From NCBI GenBank assembly GCA_017506865.1, contig JAFCMP010000006.1:1-64000 (forward strand): a stretch of DNA of 64,000 nt, written 5' to 3'. The translations under genes and the position numbers were made by a program. How positions within the stretch are numbered: the stretch's first letter is position 1; each line of letters starts with the position of its first letter. The notes under the pieces were generated by a model. The model was given only the letters and a program-made list of their open reading frames with translations, searched no databases and had not been told where the DNA came from. The stretch comes from Tribonema minus (Eukaryota; Sar; Xanthophyceae; Tribonematales; Tribonemataceae). Positions 1 to 8,785 of this stretch are shown here, piece after piece.

Positions 1-950
1 AAGGTTGCAAAAGCGTGTATGCTGCACTGATTGCATGCCAAGCCCTGTTCGGAGGAACCACTGGCAAACCGCCGGTGTACCTTTCTGACTATGTGCCTGA
101 TGCAGTCAACGATGCTGGTACTGTGCATGAAGCTAGAGTGCTGTCATTGCGCGAGATGGCTGTGTTGCTCACATTTACACGTGACCTGCCAACAAGTCGC
201 CACCATCGAAGACGTGAAGTTATGGCTAGTGAATCTTGTCATGCCCCGCATGGCGTTTCACCTAGCAGTTGCCCTTGCAGGCTCTGGCATACTGGACCTT
301 CCCGCTAGCGTCTCGTGCTCTCGAGGCGTTCGCTTGGACCATGATCCGTCTGCACCCGCCCTGATGGATGCAGTCGGATTTGGAAGGCATTGTGCATGTG
401 GCAGAGACCCGTGAAGAGCAAGCGCGTGCGCAGGTTAGGGTTGCTGCCATTACTGCTGCTCACTGCAGGTTGGCAGCACCGTATTACACCTGACATGATT
501 AGTGCCGAGGGCCTCAACACTGGCCCTTGGTCCTCCATTGACGCGTACCAGGATGAGACAGTTGAAGATGAGACAGTTGAACTTGAGATGACAGTGATGA
601 AGAAGAACCGCTCATGCAGAGCTCAGTCAGTGACGGTGATTCGTCACACTGCCACCCTACAGCAGTGATGACAATGATGAGCCCTCGTTTGACAATGACC
701 CCCATGAAGTTCTGCGCAGACAAGGGCGTGGCAACCCACGTGCCAGCGGGGGGGGGGCTAGGCTTAATGAGGAGATTGGGAAGCCACTACACTCAATCGT
801 GGACCCTGCCTTGGTTAGACCTGGTGAGACGGTAGTGCAACCAACCGCGCCCCTAGCAAACAATGCTTTGGCCGGATGTAGCACGAGTACAGCGTCAGCG
901 CAGTTCAAAGAGCAAGACTTTATTGCTTGCTAGACCCTGGTGCTGAAGCT
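1..950 (+). pseudogene. Decayed gag-like region of the Ty3/gypsy element
   Basis: This stretch precedes the protease remnant and should hold gag. Only short overlapping frames remain. A segment around 185-310 reads as a helical, hydrophobic stretch (VKLWLVNLVMPRMAFHLAV) of the kind seen in gypsy capsids, and 540-600 is acidic. No zinc knuckle was found. Several frameshifts would be needed to read it through, so I treat it as a gag pseudogene by position rather than by clear homology. Confidence 0.4.
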
Positions 951-1200
951 GGCATGAATTGTCAGAAGAAGAGCCCGGAAGCTTTCTCCTGGGGGAATTT
1001 GCCCCCTAGAGAAGGGGGACCATTCAGTTATTGAACTAGCAGACAATCACACTCTGGTGAAGATACAGGTTGTGGTATACCTCACACTGCGGTTTGGCAA
1101 TAAGCGGGTGCGGCACAAGTTCTATGTGGTGAACCTGCCCATCACCACCATCCTGGGCAGTGATTTCTTTGGCTTGTACAGCACCTTGTTTGATTACAAG
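901..1200 (+). pseudogene. Frameshifted aspartic protease remnant
   Basis: Around 930 one frame reads LDPGAEAG, which resembles the retropepsin active-site motif (D-T/S-G-A) with the Thr replaced by Pro. The second half of the fold, ending in ILGSDFF (the flap and ILG motif of gypsy proteases), lies in a different frame that is open from 958. The two halves are out of register by one frame, and the first frame hits a stop just after 1005. The catalytic Asp is present, but the D-P-G change and the frameshift suggest an inactive protease in this copy. Confidence 0.55.
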
Positions 1201-4200
1201 GACCTGACATACAAACCGCTGGGAGCAGAGGGCCCCACCTTGAGAATGCTAGACAATACGAAAGTGCGAGCGGCAAGCTCGGTGCTGCGCGATGCCAAGG
1301 TTGCAGGTGTCATGCAAACGAGCCCAGAAACCTGCGCACCACCGGCACATCGTGCTGTGTGCCTGGTGGAGGACATACTCATCCCCGCGCACACAGAGAT
1401 GACAGTTGAAGTTGCAATTAACCCGCCAGTGCAAGGGCTCACCCCCTACACGGCGACCATAGAGCCTTCAGTGTCCCAAACGATGTTGAAGTTGCAAGAA
1501 AGAGGCGTGAAAGCCGCGATGTCAATAGATGTAGTGAGCGCGCAAAACCCTGTCCGGGCCCGATTGGTGAACTTCTCGGATCAACCAGTGTTGGTGACTA
1601 GGAACACCTACATTGGCGATGCGCGCCCCGTACGGCCAGATGAGATCATTGAGCTGGAAGCCGCAAGCGCACTCCAGCTGGAGCAAAAGCTCTTGCGAGT
1701 AGCCGCTGCGCACAACCCTGATGTGGCGTTTCGCGCGGCAGCAATGCAAGCGCTAGCCGCCATAGACAACGAGAAGAGTGCAGGTATGTATGGTGCCACG
1801 GCGAAGGCGTCGGCCGCCGCCGCCGGCGACGCGCGCACGCGCACCTCGCAAGAACCATGCACCACCGAAGAGCTTCGGGAGATGTTGCCAAAGGATGGCG
1901 ACCTGTATGAGATGAAGGCTCCAGATGGCAGACTGTATGCTGAGCACCTCATGGACATTTTCAATGAGTTCTCGAGTGTATTTGCCAAGGACCCCAAAAA
2001 CTCTACAGTGACCAACCTCATGGAGTTTGAGATTGACACTGGGGATGCAATGCCAATTGCTGAGAAAGCCAGACGATGGGCGCAAAAAGAAGCAGAGTAC
2101 ATCATGGAACATGTCAAGGCAATGCAACTGCGAAAGCAGGTAGAGCCTAGCAATGGACCATGGGCCTGTAACCCTGTGCTTGCGCGACAGGGGGACAAGA
2201 TCAGATTTTGCGTGGACTTCCGCCGTCTCAACGCTGTGACAAAGCGCGACAGCAGAGGTCTGGGCAACATTGATGACATGGTACATCAGATGAAAGGCGC
2301 CAAGTTCGTGTCATCCATTGACATGGCCGCCGGCTACCATCAGATACCACTGAGAGAAAGTGATAAGCCCAAAACTGCTTTCCGCACGCCAGATGGCGGG
2401 CTGTGGCAGTATACAGTTGCCCCGTTTGGACTAGTGAACCTGCCTGCGCAGTTCACCCGTCTGATGCACAACACACTAGGTTCAGCCCTAGGGGCCTACG
2501 CCATGGTGTACGTTGACGATGTGCTGATATATGATGACTCAATGGAAGCGCACTTGACTCACATTCGAGAAGTCTTGTCACGAATCCAGAACGCTGGCCT
2601 CAGTGTGGCTAGACACAAGTGCCAGTGGTTCCAAAGTGAGATCAAATTTCTTGGTCACATTGTGGGCGCTGGAGGCATACGCCCCGACGCTGAAAAGGTC
2701 CAGGCCATGGCTGACATGAGCGCGCCATTGAACGCAAAGGGAAGAGCTGATTTGAAGCTGGTGCGTACGGTACTGGGTTGCTTCAACTACTACCGAAGAT
2801 ATGTTGACCACTTTGCAGAACTGGCTGCGCCGCTGGTGGAGCTGACTAAAACTGATGCCAACATGGAATGGGACCGACGAAGGCGTGACGCCTTTGAAGG
2901 ACTCAAGCAGGCCATGTGCACAGCAAAGTTGGTGTCACACCCGGACTTCTCACTGCCGTTTGTGCTATACACCGATGCCTCTCAAACTGCCTGCAGTGGC
3001 ATACTGACGCAATTCAAGCCGGTACAAGCACTCAGTGGCCAAGAAGCTGCCCCCGCGGCAGGCCGCAGACGCACAGTAAATGGGAGGGAGGAAATGGAAG
3101 TGGTAGTGGGTTATTTTTCAAAAATCAACTCCACACAAGACGCCAAGATGGGCGCTACCGCACTTGAATGCTTAGCCGTTGTGCTTTCACTCAACCACTA
3201 CCGACCGTACGTATGGGGGAACCCAATCACTGTGGTCACAGACGCAGCAGCCCTGCGCTGGCTGTTGACGTTACAAGATCATAACGGCAAGTTGATGCGA
3301 TGGGCCATGAGGTTGCTGGAGTACGACATCACAGTACAACACCGACCAGGCTTGGTCAACTCAAACGCTGATGGGCCCTCAAGACTGCCGATGCAGAGAG
3401 AGTTAGACGCGCCGAGAGAATACGATCATGCAGATGAGCAGTGGTCAGACTCCATACCGTGCTTCGCAGCACCACCTTCAGGGGTGAAGTTTGCGGCGGC
3501 AAGGGTAAACCATGAGTCTGAGCCACTAGCACCGCCGCAGGCTGTGCGTATTGCGAACTTCAGAGGCAGACTCGTAAGCTCAGAATGGGGCAACCCCTTC
3601 AGCCTCAACGAGCTGGCCATGAACGACGCAAGCGACGGTAGTTTAGTTGCCAAGCTGTCAGCACTTACAGTTACGCAAGTGAACGAAATGTTAGATGAAC
3701 TGGAGGAAGAGGACTGTACGTGGACGGATGGAGAGACCACCGCACTGTCTTTCAGCCCAGCTACGCTTCACATGTATGCGAATGCATGCATGGACGAGGC
3801 AGCGGCGCCCGATGGGGGCGTCCACACCTCTAGCAGAGCCACGGAGAGAGCAGAGAAGAGACGGAAAGTAGCTGCAAGCACTACTGCACCGCAAAGTGGG
3901 GGCGCCATCCCTCCTCAGCGCGCAGAAGACGTGTCGGAACGACGCCGCAAACGCACAATCAGCGAGCCCAGCCGGGGACTGGTCCCTCAGCAACCTGCTG
4001 CAGGACCTAACCCTACTCCAGCGATGCTCAGCAGAGAAGCCTTTGTAGAGTTCCAGCAGCGAGACCCCCACAGTCAGGCCATAGCCCGCACACTGAGAGA
4101 GGGGATCCTCCCCCAGGACAGTGAGCTGGCCTTACACCTGATGATGAACCAGGATTGGTACTGCATTGAAGACGATGGACTGTTGGTACACCTGGCCACT

Positions 4201-5127
4201 AGTCACCCCAAACGCGGGATGGTGCTGCGCCAATGGCTGGTACCCACAGCTCTGAGAGCCCTAGTGCTGAGACTTGGACACGATGACGCCACGGCCGGGC
4301 ATGCAGGCGTTAGCGCTACCCATTTGCGAATCTTTGAGCGCTTTTACTGGCCCCAGATGAGCACTGATGTGCGCGCCTACGTCACTAGTTGTACCGCTTG
4401 CTTGCAGCGCAAGAAAGCTACCACTGGTAAGGCCCAGCTGATGTTGACGCTGCCAACTCGCATGTTCCAGCGAGCGCACACAGACATCACTGCGACGTCC
4501 ATGACCTCCACTGACGGCCATGTTGCCATCTTGACAGTGATTGAAGCTCGCTCTGGTTTTTGCTGGCTCATGCCAATCAAGAATAAGGACAAGTTTACCA
4601 TTGCCACCTTGCTGTACAAGGTGATTTTAGAAGCGGGGGCCATGTTCAAAGAGCTTGTGTCTGATCAGGGCAAGGAGTTCTTGAACCAGGTGGTGCATGA
4701 CCTGTGCAGAATTTTCCAGATCAGGAAGATTGACACAGCTGCCTACCACCCCCAAGCGAATGGCATTGCAGAGAGACAGAATGAGCGAATTATGGCAGTC
4801 CTAGCCGCGTGGGTCAACAAGACACAGAAGAATTGGCATGAGGGCCTAGAGGCGGTGCAGTTTGCACTACGCGCCACACCCAGGGAAGAGACGGGCTTGA
4901 GCCCCTTCTTCTGCGTGTATGGTCGCGAGCCTACCCTGCCTTTTGAGACCTTTGTTGACGAAACCCATGGTGGTGACCTGCACGCAGAGGTCGAGCGCAA
5001 GATTGACAACCTCAAGCTGGCCCAGAAAGTGATTGATGACGCCTATGGCATCAAAGTGCGCAGAATTGACAAACCAATGAGGCTGTCAAGCGCGCAATGC
5101 ATGTCAAGGTCGGCGATCTGGTCATGA
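958..5127 (+). CDS. pol: Gypsy pol: protease C-half, reverse transcriptase, RNase H, integrase
   Basis: The frame is open from 958; the first usable Met-like codon is a GTG at 1057, giving about 1356 residues. The RT has FCVDFRRLN, SSIDMAAGYHQI, PFGLVNLPAQF and the catalytic box YVDD near 2510. RNase H starts at VLYTDAS near 2965, with the Glu at ATALECLAV and the Asp at VVTDAAAL. The integrase carries an H-H-C-C zinc domain (GHAGVS ... CTACLQRK, about 4300-4415). It also has the DDE residues in AHTDITA, SDQGKEF and HPQANGIAERQN. The frame ends at 5127 in non-homologous sequence because a single-base shift near 5090 moves the integrase C-terminus into the next ORF. Otherwise the polyprotein is well preserved, which suggests recent activity. 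Confidence 0.93.
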   Translation: MVRRRARKLSPGGICPLEKGDHSVIELADNHTLVKIQVVVYLTLRFGNKRVRHKFYVVNLPITTILGSDFFGLYSTLFDYKDLTYKPLGAEGPTLRMLDNTKVRAASSVLRDAKVAGVMQTSPETCAPPAHRAVCLVEDILIPAHTEMTVEVAINPPVQGLTPYTATIEPSVSQTMLKLQERGVKAAMSIDVVSAQNPVRARLVNFSDQPVLVTRNTYIGDARPVRPDEIIELEAASALQLEQKLLRVAAAHNPDVAFRAAAMQALAAIDNEKSAGMYGATAKASAAAAGDARTRTSQEPCTTEELREMLPKDGDLYEMKAPDGRLYAEHLMDIFNEFSSVFAKDPKNSTVTNLMEFEIDTGDAMPIAEKARRWAQKEAEYIMEHVKAMQLRKQVEPSNGPWACNPVLARQGDKIRFCVDFRRLNAVTKRDSRGLGNIDDMVHQMKGAKFVSSIDMAAGYHQIPLRESDKPKTAFRTPDGGLWQYTVAPFGLVNLPAQFTRLMHNTLGSALGAYAMVYVDDVLIYDDSMEAHLTHIREVLSRIQNAGLSVARHKCQWFQSEIKFLGHIVGAGGIRPDAEKVQAMADMSAPLNAKGRADLKLVRTVLGCFNYYRRYVDHFAELAAPLVELTKTDANMEWDRRRRDAFEGLKQAMCTAKLVSHPDFSLPFVLYTDASQTACSGILTQFKPVQALSGQEAAPAAGRRRTVNGREEMEVVVGYFSKINSTQDAKMGATALECLAVVLSLNHYRPYVWGNPITVVTDAAALRWLLTLQDHNGKLMRWAMRLLEYDITVQHRPGLVNSNADGPSRLPMQRELDAPREYDHADEQWSDSIPCFAAPPSGVKFAAARVNHESEPLAPPQAVRIANFRGRLVSSEWGNPFSLNELAMNDASDGSLVAKLSALTVTQVNEMLDELEEEDCTWTDGETTALSFSPATLHMYANACMDEAAAPDGGVHTSSRATERAEKRRKVAASTTAPQSGGAIPPQRAEDVSERRRKRTISEPSRGLVPQQPAAGPNPTPAMLSREAFVEFQQRDPHSQAIARTLREGILPQDSELALHLMMNQDWYCIEDDGLLVHLATSHPKRGMVLRQWLVPTALRALVLRLGHDDATAGHAGVSATHLRIFERFYWPQMSTDVRAYVTSCTACLQRKKATTGKAQLMLTLPTRMFQRAHTDITATSMTSTDGHVAILTVIEARSGFCWLMPIKNKDKFTIATLLYKVILEAGAMFKELVSDQGKEFLNQVVHDLCRIFQIRKIDTAAYHPQANGIAERQNERIMAVLAAWVNKTQKNWHEGLEAVQFALRATPREETGLSPFFCVYGREPTLPFETFVDETHGGDLHAEVERKIDNLKLAQKVIDDAYGIKVRRIDKPMRLSSAQCMSRSAIWS

Positions 5128-6221
5128 TACGCCAGGCGCCTGCCAAGGGCCGATCTAAGAAGTTGGGCCCTAAGTTTGGAGGCCCTTGGGTGATTGTTGA
5201 GCAGGCAGGTGGCTCAGGGCTGTCATTTTCATGCCGCATGATGGGGCGTCACATACGCCGCACACGCCAGCATGTGACTAACATGAAGCCCTTTCACCTG
5301 AGGCCCGAAGTCCTAGAGACTGACCGGCCATACGCCCTGCTCAATGCCGACGATTTAAAAATGTTGGCGCCTGACGAGATGATGGAGCGCTTGGTGGACC
5401 GCCGGTACAACCCCAATGGTTCCTGGGACTACCGCTGGCTCCTGCGCGATGGTTCAACGAGTGGCTGGAAGACGGAGCACGAGGCGCTCGAGGTTGCCAT
5501 GCCTTGGACGCTTGACACCTTCCACGCACTCTATGAGCTCAAGCATGAGAACGGTATGCCAGACTACGCGATGCGCGTGCCCAAGGGAGACGCGCGCGTT
5601 GCCACGAAAGAGGCAGCGCTGGCGCTCTTCCCCAGAGGTACAAAGGTAGCGAGAGAGCACAGAGACTCGCTCAAGCAACGAGTCAAGTACGTGTGGGGGA
5701 CCGTTGTCGGCTACCTAGCCCCGTACTGGCGTGTACGCTACGAAGATGGCGAGTGGGAGGACTTCACCAAGAGGCAGTTGCAGTTAGCCATTGCTCTTGC
5801 TGAGGCCACCCAGCAGCAGGCTAAAGATGTAGGGGTCACCACCGCAAACCCCCAAGTTGTGCAGAAAATGTGCCCTGGCATCCCTGCCGATTTTGGCGAG
5901 ACCTACTTAGGTCAGACTGTGCGCGTGAATCATGTGACTGGCTGGAGCCGCGGAGTGCTGAAAGAGTATCTGCCCCGGTCCGGCAAGTACACGTTTCGGG
6001 TGTGGTACAATGGCCAGCCGGCTTCACAGCGGGTCACCGTCAAGCTTCGGCCTGAGTACTACACGACTGCCGCAACGACCGCTGAGGCTGAGGCGTGCCC
6101 CATGACGAGCTGGAACTTGCTGCTTCTCACGGCGCAGGAGCAGAGCACCGCCCGGGATGAGTGCGACCCAGACTCAAACTCGCCCAACGAATGTGAAGCG
6201 ATGGAAGTTAGCGACGACTAA
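5097..6221 (+). CDS. Integrase C-terminus with chromodomain-like and Tudor-like tail (frameshifted from pol)
   Basis: This 374-residue frame continues pol after a one-base shift. It opens with the gypsy integrase C-terminal motif (VKVGDLVMIRQ, then KLGPKFGGPWVIV). Residues about 90-130 (MERLVDRRYNPNGSWDYRWL) resemble a chromodomain, the module that chromoviruses use to reach chromatin. Further on, PYWRVRYEDGEWEDF with the preceding GTVVGY looks like a small Tudor/SH3-type barrel, and a second weaker barrel may follow (GQTVRVNHVTGW ... FRVWYNGQ). A long tail of this kind is not standard in gypsy integrases. The shift may be a mutation or, less likely, programmed frameshifting. It ends in TAA-type termination just before the putative polypurine tract. 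Confidence 0.85.
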   Translation: MHVKVGDLVMIRQAPAKGRSKKLGPKFGGPWVIVEQAGGSGLSFSCRMMGRHIRRTRQHVTNMKPFHLRPEVLETDRPYALLNADDLKMLAPDEMMERLVDRRYNPNGSWDYRWLLRDGSTSGWKTEHEALEVAMPWTLDTFHALYELKHENGMPDYAMRVPKGDARVATKEAALALFPRGTKVAREHRDSLKQRVKYVWGTVVGYLAPYWRVRYEDGEWEDFTKRQLQLAIALAEATQQQAKDVGVTTANPQVVQKMCPGIPADFGETYLGQTVRVNHVTGWSRGVLKEYLPRSGKYTFRVWYNGQPASQRVTVKLRPEYYTTAATTAEAEACPMTSWNLLLLTAQEQSTARDECDPDSNSPNECEAMEVSDD

Positions 6222-6477
6222 GAGAATTTTGAGAGCTGAAGTTCAAGAGCGAAGCACAAACACGACTTGCGGTTGTGGTAGAGCTGTGGCTGTGCAGTGT
6301 GAACGATGAACATGACGCTGCATGGTACCAACGTGTAACCTCGGACAGGACAGTCCATATGAGAGCACTACCGGTTGAGGGCAGAGATAATAAGTGTAGC
6401 TATGATGATACATCTAACAGTGGTACGTACGTTGGCAGCGCTGATCCCATTTTGGTCTCAGTCGTTTCTCTGGGGAC

Positions 6478-6540
6478 AGAGAAAGGTCGAGAAGGGGGAG
6501 TTGACACGTTTTGATGTATATAATTGAACTACTTATTATC
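6478..6540 (+). other. Putative polypurine tract and 3' LTR start
   Basis: A run rich in A and G (GAAAGGTCGAGAAGGGGGAG) ends at about 6499 and is followed by TTGACACGTTTTG. Gypsy elements prime plus-strand synthesis at such a tract directly upstream of the 3' LTR, which usually begins with TG. The position, 260 bases after the last pol codon, fits. The end of the LTR and its 5' partner could not be found in the window. Confidence 0.45.
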
Positions 6541-6890
6541 AATAGGCTTATGATGTGTCAGTGCCCTCATGTTCAATCTTGTATACATACACTCAGAGCA
6601 TAGGCGTGAGACTGCTGCACTGTAGTGGATCTTCGTGACTATTAAGACTTGCCACTTGTTTGGGGGTTGGCAAGTATTGATGGCTATGAGATCTCTGCAT
6701 AAACACACAACCTGAGAGCTGGAGCAACAAGACCAAGTAGAGGCACAGTGACTGAAGCCACCCAACAACATCCACTATGGCTCCCCCAGCAGCAGTAGCA
6801 TCATCAGCATCAGCAGCAGCCCAGGCTGCAGACACAAGTAAGCCATGCATGCCACAGATCTTTGCAACCACACACCTACATAGTCGCTTG

Positions 6891-7085
6891 TTAGACTTGA
6901 GCTGCGTCTACCTGCCTACACTCCGCTAGCAGGGCCTTGTACCGGGCATGCAATTGCACCTGCTCAGAGGCCCAACGAAAGATGGCGGCGTTGACCGCGT
7001 TGCGATCGGCAGGGTCGAGAGTGGGGTCGCTCGTCATGTGTGCAATGAGAGCGGCGGCGGCGGTGGCATTCTTGTCGGCGGACAT
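6891..7085 (-). CDS. Small acidic/helical ORF, function unknown
   Basis: From an ATG at 7085 this reads 64 residues starting MSADKNATAAAALIAHMTSD and ending VDAAQV. The composition (Ala-rich, charged helices, DPADRNAVNAAIFRWASEQV) looks like real protein rather than noise. No family is recognised. It could be an independent small gene, the first exon of a longer one, or the N-terminus of a mobile-element capsid-type protein. The flanking DNA gives no further support. Confidence 0.35.
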   Translation of the reverse strand: MSADKNATAAAALIAHMTSDPTLDPADRNAVNAAIFRWASEQVQLHARYKALLAECRQVDAAQV

Positions 7086-7574
7086 GTTCTTTGAGTGTGA
7101 GCCACATAATAAACCATCAACATTAGACGCGACTGTGCATGTGTACGGCATGCCACGTGCAAGCACATTTCAGATCCCGTACGGGTACTACACTGAACGT
7201 GCAACTGCCCGATGATCTTGTTGATCGCAGACTTGAAGTCTCCACAATCAACATGCCCTTCCTGCAGACATACCCAGCACATTTCAAACCCTCGTGTAAC
7301 AAGTCCGCACAAACAGGCGCTCGGTCGCAACGTGATCATCGTTGAGCTGCTATAATGCGTGCCACGGCCTCACGCCAATCCGCACCTTGGCGTTCTTCGA
7401 TTGGGCTACAGTCATACGTAAGGCTAGCCTTTAATACAGGCATAGAAGGCGTCAAGCTGGTAAGAAACAAGCTAGCCTGCATGTGCCTGAAACGCGCATT
7501 GTAACTGGCAGCATTGCAGCAGCTGGTGGCGGGTGCTGTTGGCTCAGCTGAGCGCATGTCTTGTCTGGCACTTT

Positions 7575-8040
7575 AACACGCGAGCTGTCATGATTGGCGG
7601 TCGCCGCTGATGAACGCGCAGCCTGCGCAAGCGCCATGCTGGTAATTTGTGAAGCCTACATGTGTCTATAGCTTGTGTGGCAGCTGGCGGCGGCGCTCAT
7701 GCTCAGCTCAGCGCTTGTCCTGTCTGGCCCTTTAACCCTCGAGCTGTCATGAACAGTGGTTGCCACTGGTGAACGCGCATCCTGCGCAAGCGCCAAGCTG
7801 GGAGTGCATACGTCCTACATGTGTCTGTAACTTGCGGGCAGGTGGCAGCCCCACGGACGCTCTGGGCGGGTGCTTGTCTGCCCTGATACTTCAGCCGCGC
7901 GAGCTGTCAAGACCGGCGGTCCCCGCTGGTGAACAGGCAGCCTGCGCAAGCGACAAGCTATACATACGTATGTACCTACCAATTCAGGAAGTGCGCCAGA
8001 TTCGTACATTGTCACGTGTCCTAGGGACAGGCGCGCTTTG
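7575..8040 (+). repeat. ~160-bp satellite, three units
   Basis: Three diverged units start near 7578, 7740 and 7898, each opening with a variant of GCGAGCTGTCATGA, continuing through GAACGCGCAGCC and GCGCAAGCG, then CCTACATGTGTCTGTAACTT and GGCAGCTGGCGGC. The same family makes up the larger array at 17.3-19.2 kb. No coding function is apparent. Confidence 0.8.
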
Positions 8041-8083
8041 GTGACTGCAAGTGTATGGGCGCCCGGTGGATGCTGCCTAGGGC

Positions 8084-8785
8084 TTGACCCGCGCGCTAAC
8101 CCAACTGTTTTGGCCCGGCGGGCTAGAATATGGGGTTCAGCAGGCAGGGTCATGGTTAGGGCAAGCATCACTGACCGCAGTCACTGCAAACATCAAAAGC
8201 AAGACATCATGCTCGCTGCGCCGATCGACCGACAACGCGATCGCACCACCTTCCTGCGCTTCAGCGCGCTGCCGCCTCGCCGCCGCTGCCGTTGCCGCAA
8301 ACGCGTGGCCTATGGAGGAGGCGTCCGCACGACGCAGCGCGACGCGCACGCCGCCATCATTGAGCGGCGCCACCGCGCGGCTGAGGAGCTGCGCCAGCAA
8401 AGGCAGCGAAGCTGCCACCATCAGCAAGCACAGTGGCTGCGCGCCTCAGCGTCTGTGGCGCACTGCTGCGGTAAGTGCGGCTGCCGTTGCCGCGTTAACA
8501 ATTGGCGTGGTCGCCGGTGTTGCTGCTGGCGCCGCCTCTGCTCAGCCTGCTGCCGCTCCTGCTGCTGCTGGTGCCGCTGAATCTGCTGCTGCTGCTGCGG
8601 CTGCTGCCGCTATCGCTGTTGCTCCTGCTGGCGCTGCTGCCGCTGCAGCTGCTACTGCTGCTGTTGCAGCAGTTGTGTGTGTTGTTGCTGCTCCGTTGAG
8701 ACACCAATGTGCCTGGTACCCAGTGGTTTGTGTACCCTGGCCTGAATGCAGTTGGGACCATGATGGCAGCGACATGGGTGGGTGA
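8084..8785 (+). CDS. Ala-rich ORF of unknown function, weak
   Basis: A 233-residue frame starts with ATG at 8084 and ends at 8785. Residues about 135-205 are almost pure Ala with Val, Pro and Gly, encoded by GCT/GCC within a CTG/GCC trinucleotide tract. There is no recognised domain, and other frames of the same tract are also open because of the repeat. A hydrophobic Ala/Val segment could be a membrane anchor, but the low complexity makes this a weak call. Confidence 0.25.
   Translation: MTRALTQLFWPGGLEYGVQQAGSWLGQASLTAVTANIKSKTSCSLRRSTDNAIAPPSCASARCRLAAAAVAANAWPMEEASARRSATRTPPSLSGATARLRSCASKGSEAATISKHSGCAPQRLWRTAAVSAAAVAALTIGVVAGVAAGAASAQPAAAPAAAGAAESAAAAAAAAAIAVAPAGAAAAAAATAAVAAVVCVVAAPLRHQCAWYPVVCVPWPECSWDHDGSDMGG

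Larger units (their letters stand above)
1..6540 (+). mobile_element. Ty3/gypsy (chromovirus-like) LTR retrotransposon, 5' end outside window
   Basis: The order protease remnant, reverse transcriptase, RNase H, integrase, chromodomain-like segment is that of Ty3/gypsy (Metaviridae-type) elements. A purine-rich tract at about 6480-6499 followed by TGACACG looks like the polypurine tract and the first bases of a 3' LTR. The matching 5' LTR is not in the window, so neither LTR can be delimited. The element is not intact. The gag region is broken up by stops, the protease is split between two frames, and pol shifts frame near 5090. It is therefore probably a non-autonomous recent copy. The domain order is seen directly; the family is inferred from motifs. 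Confidence 0.9.
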
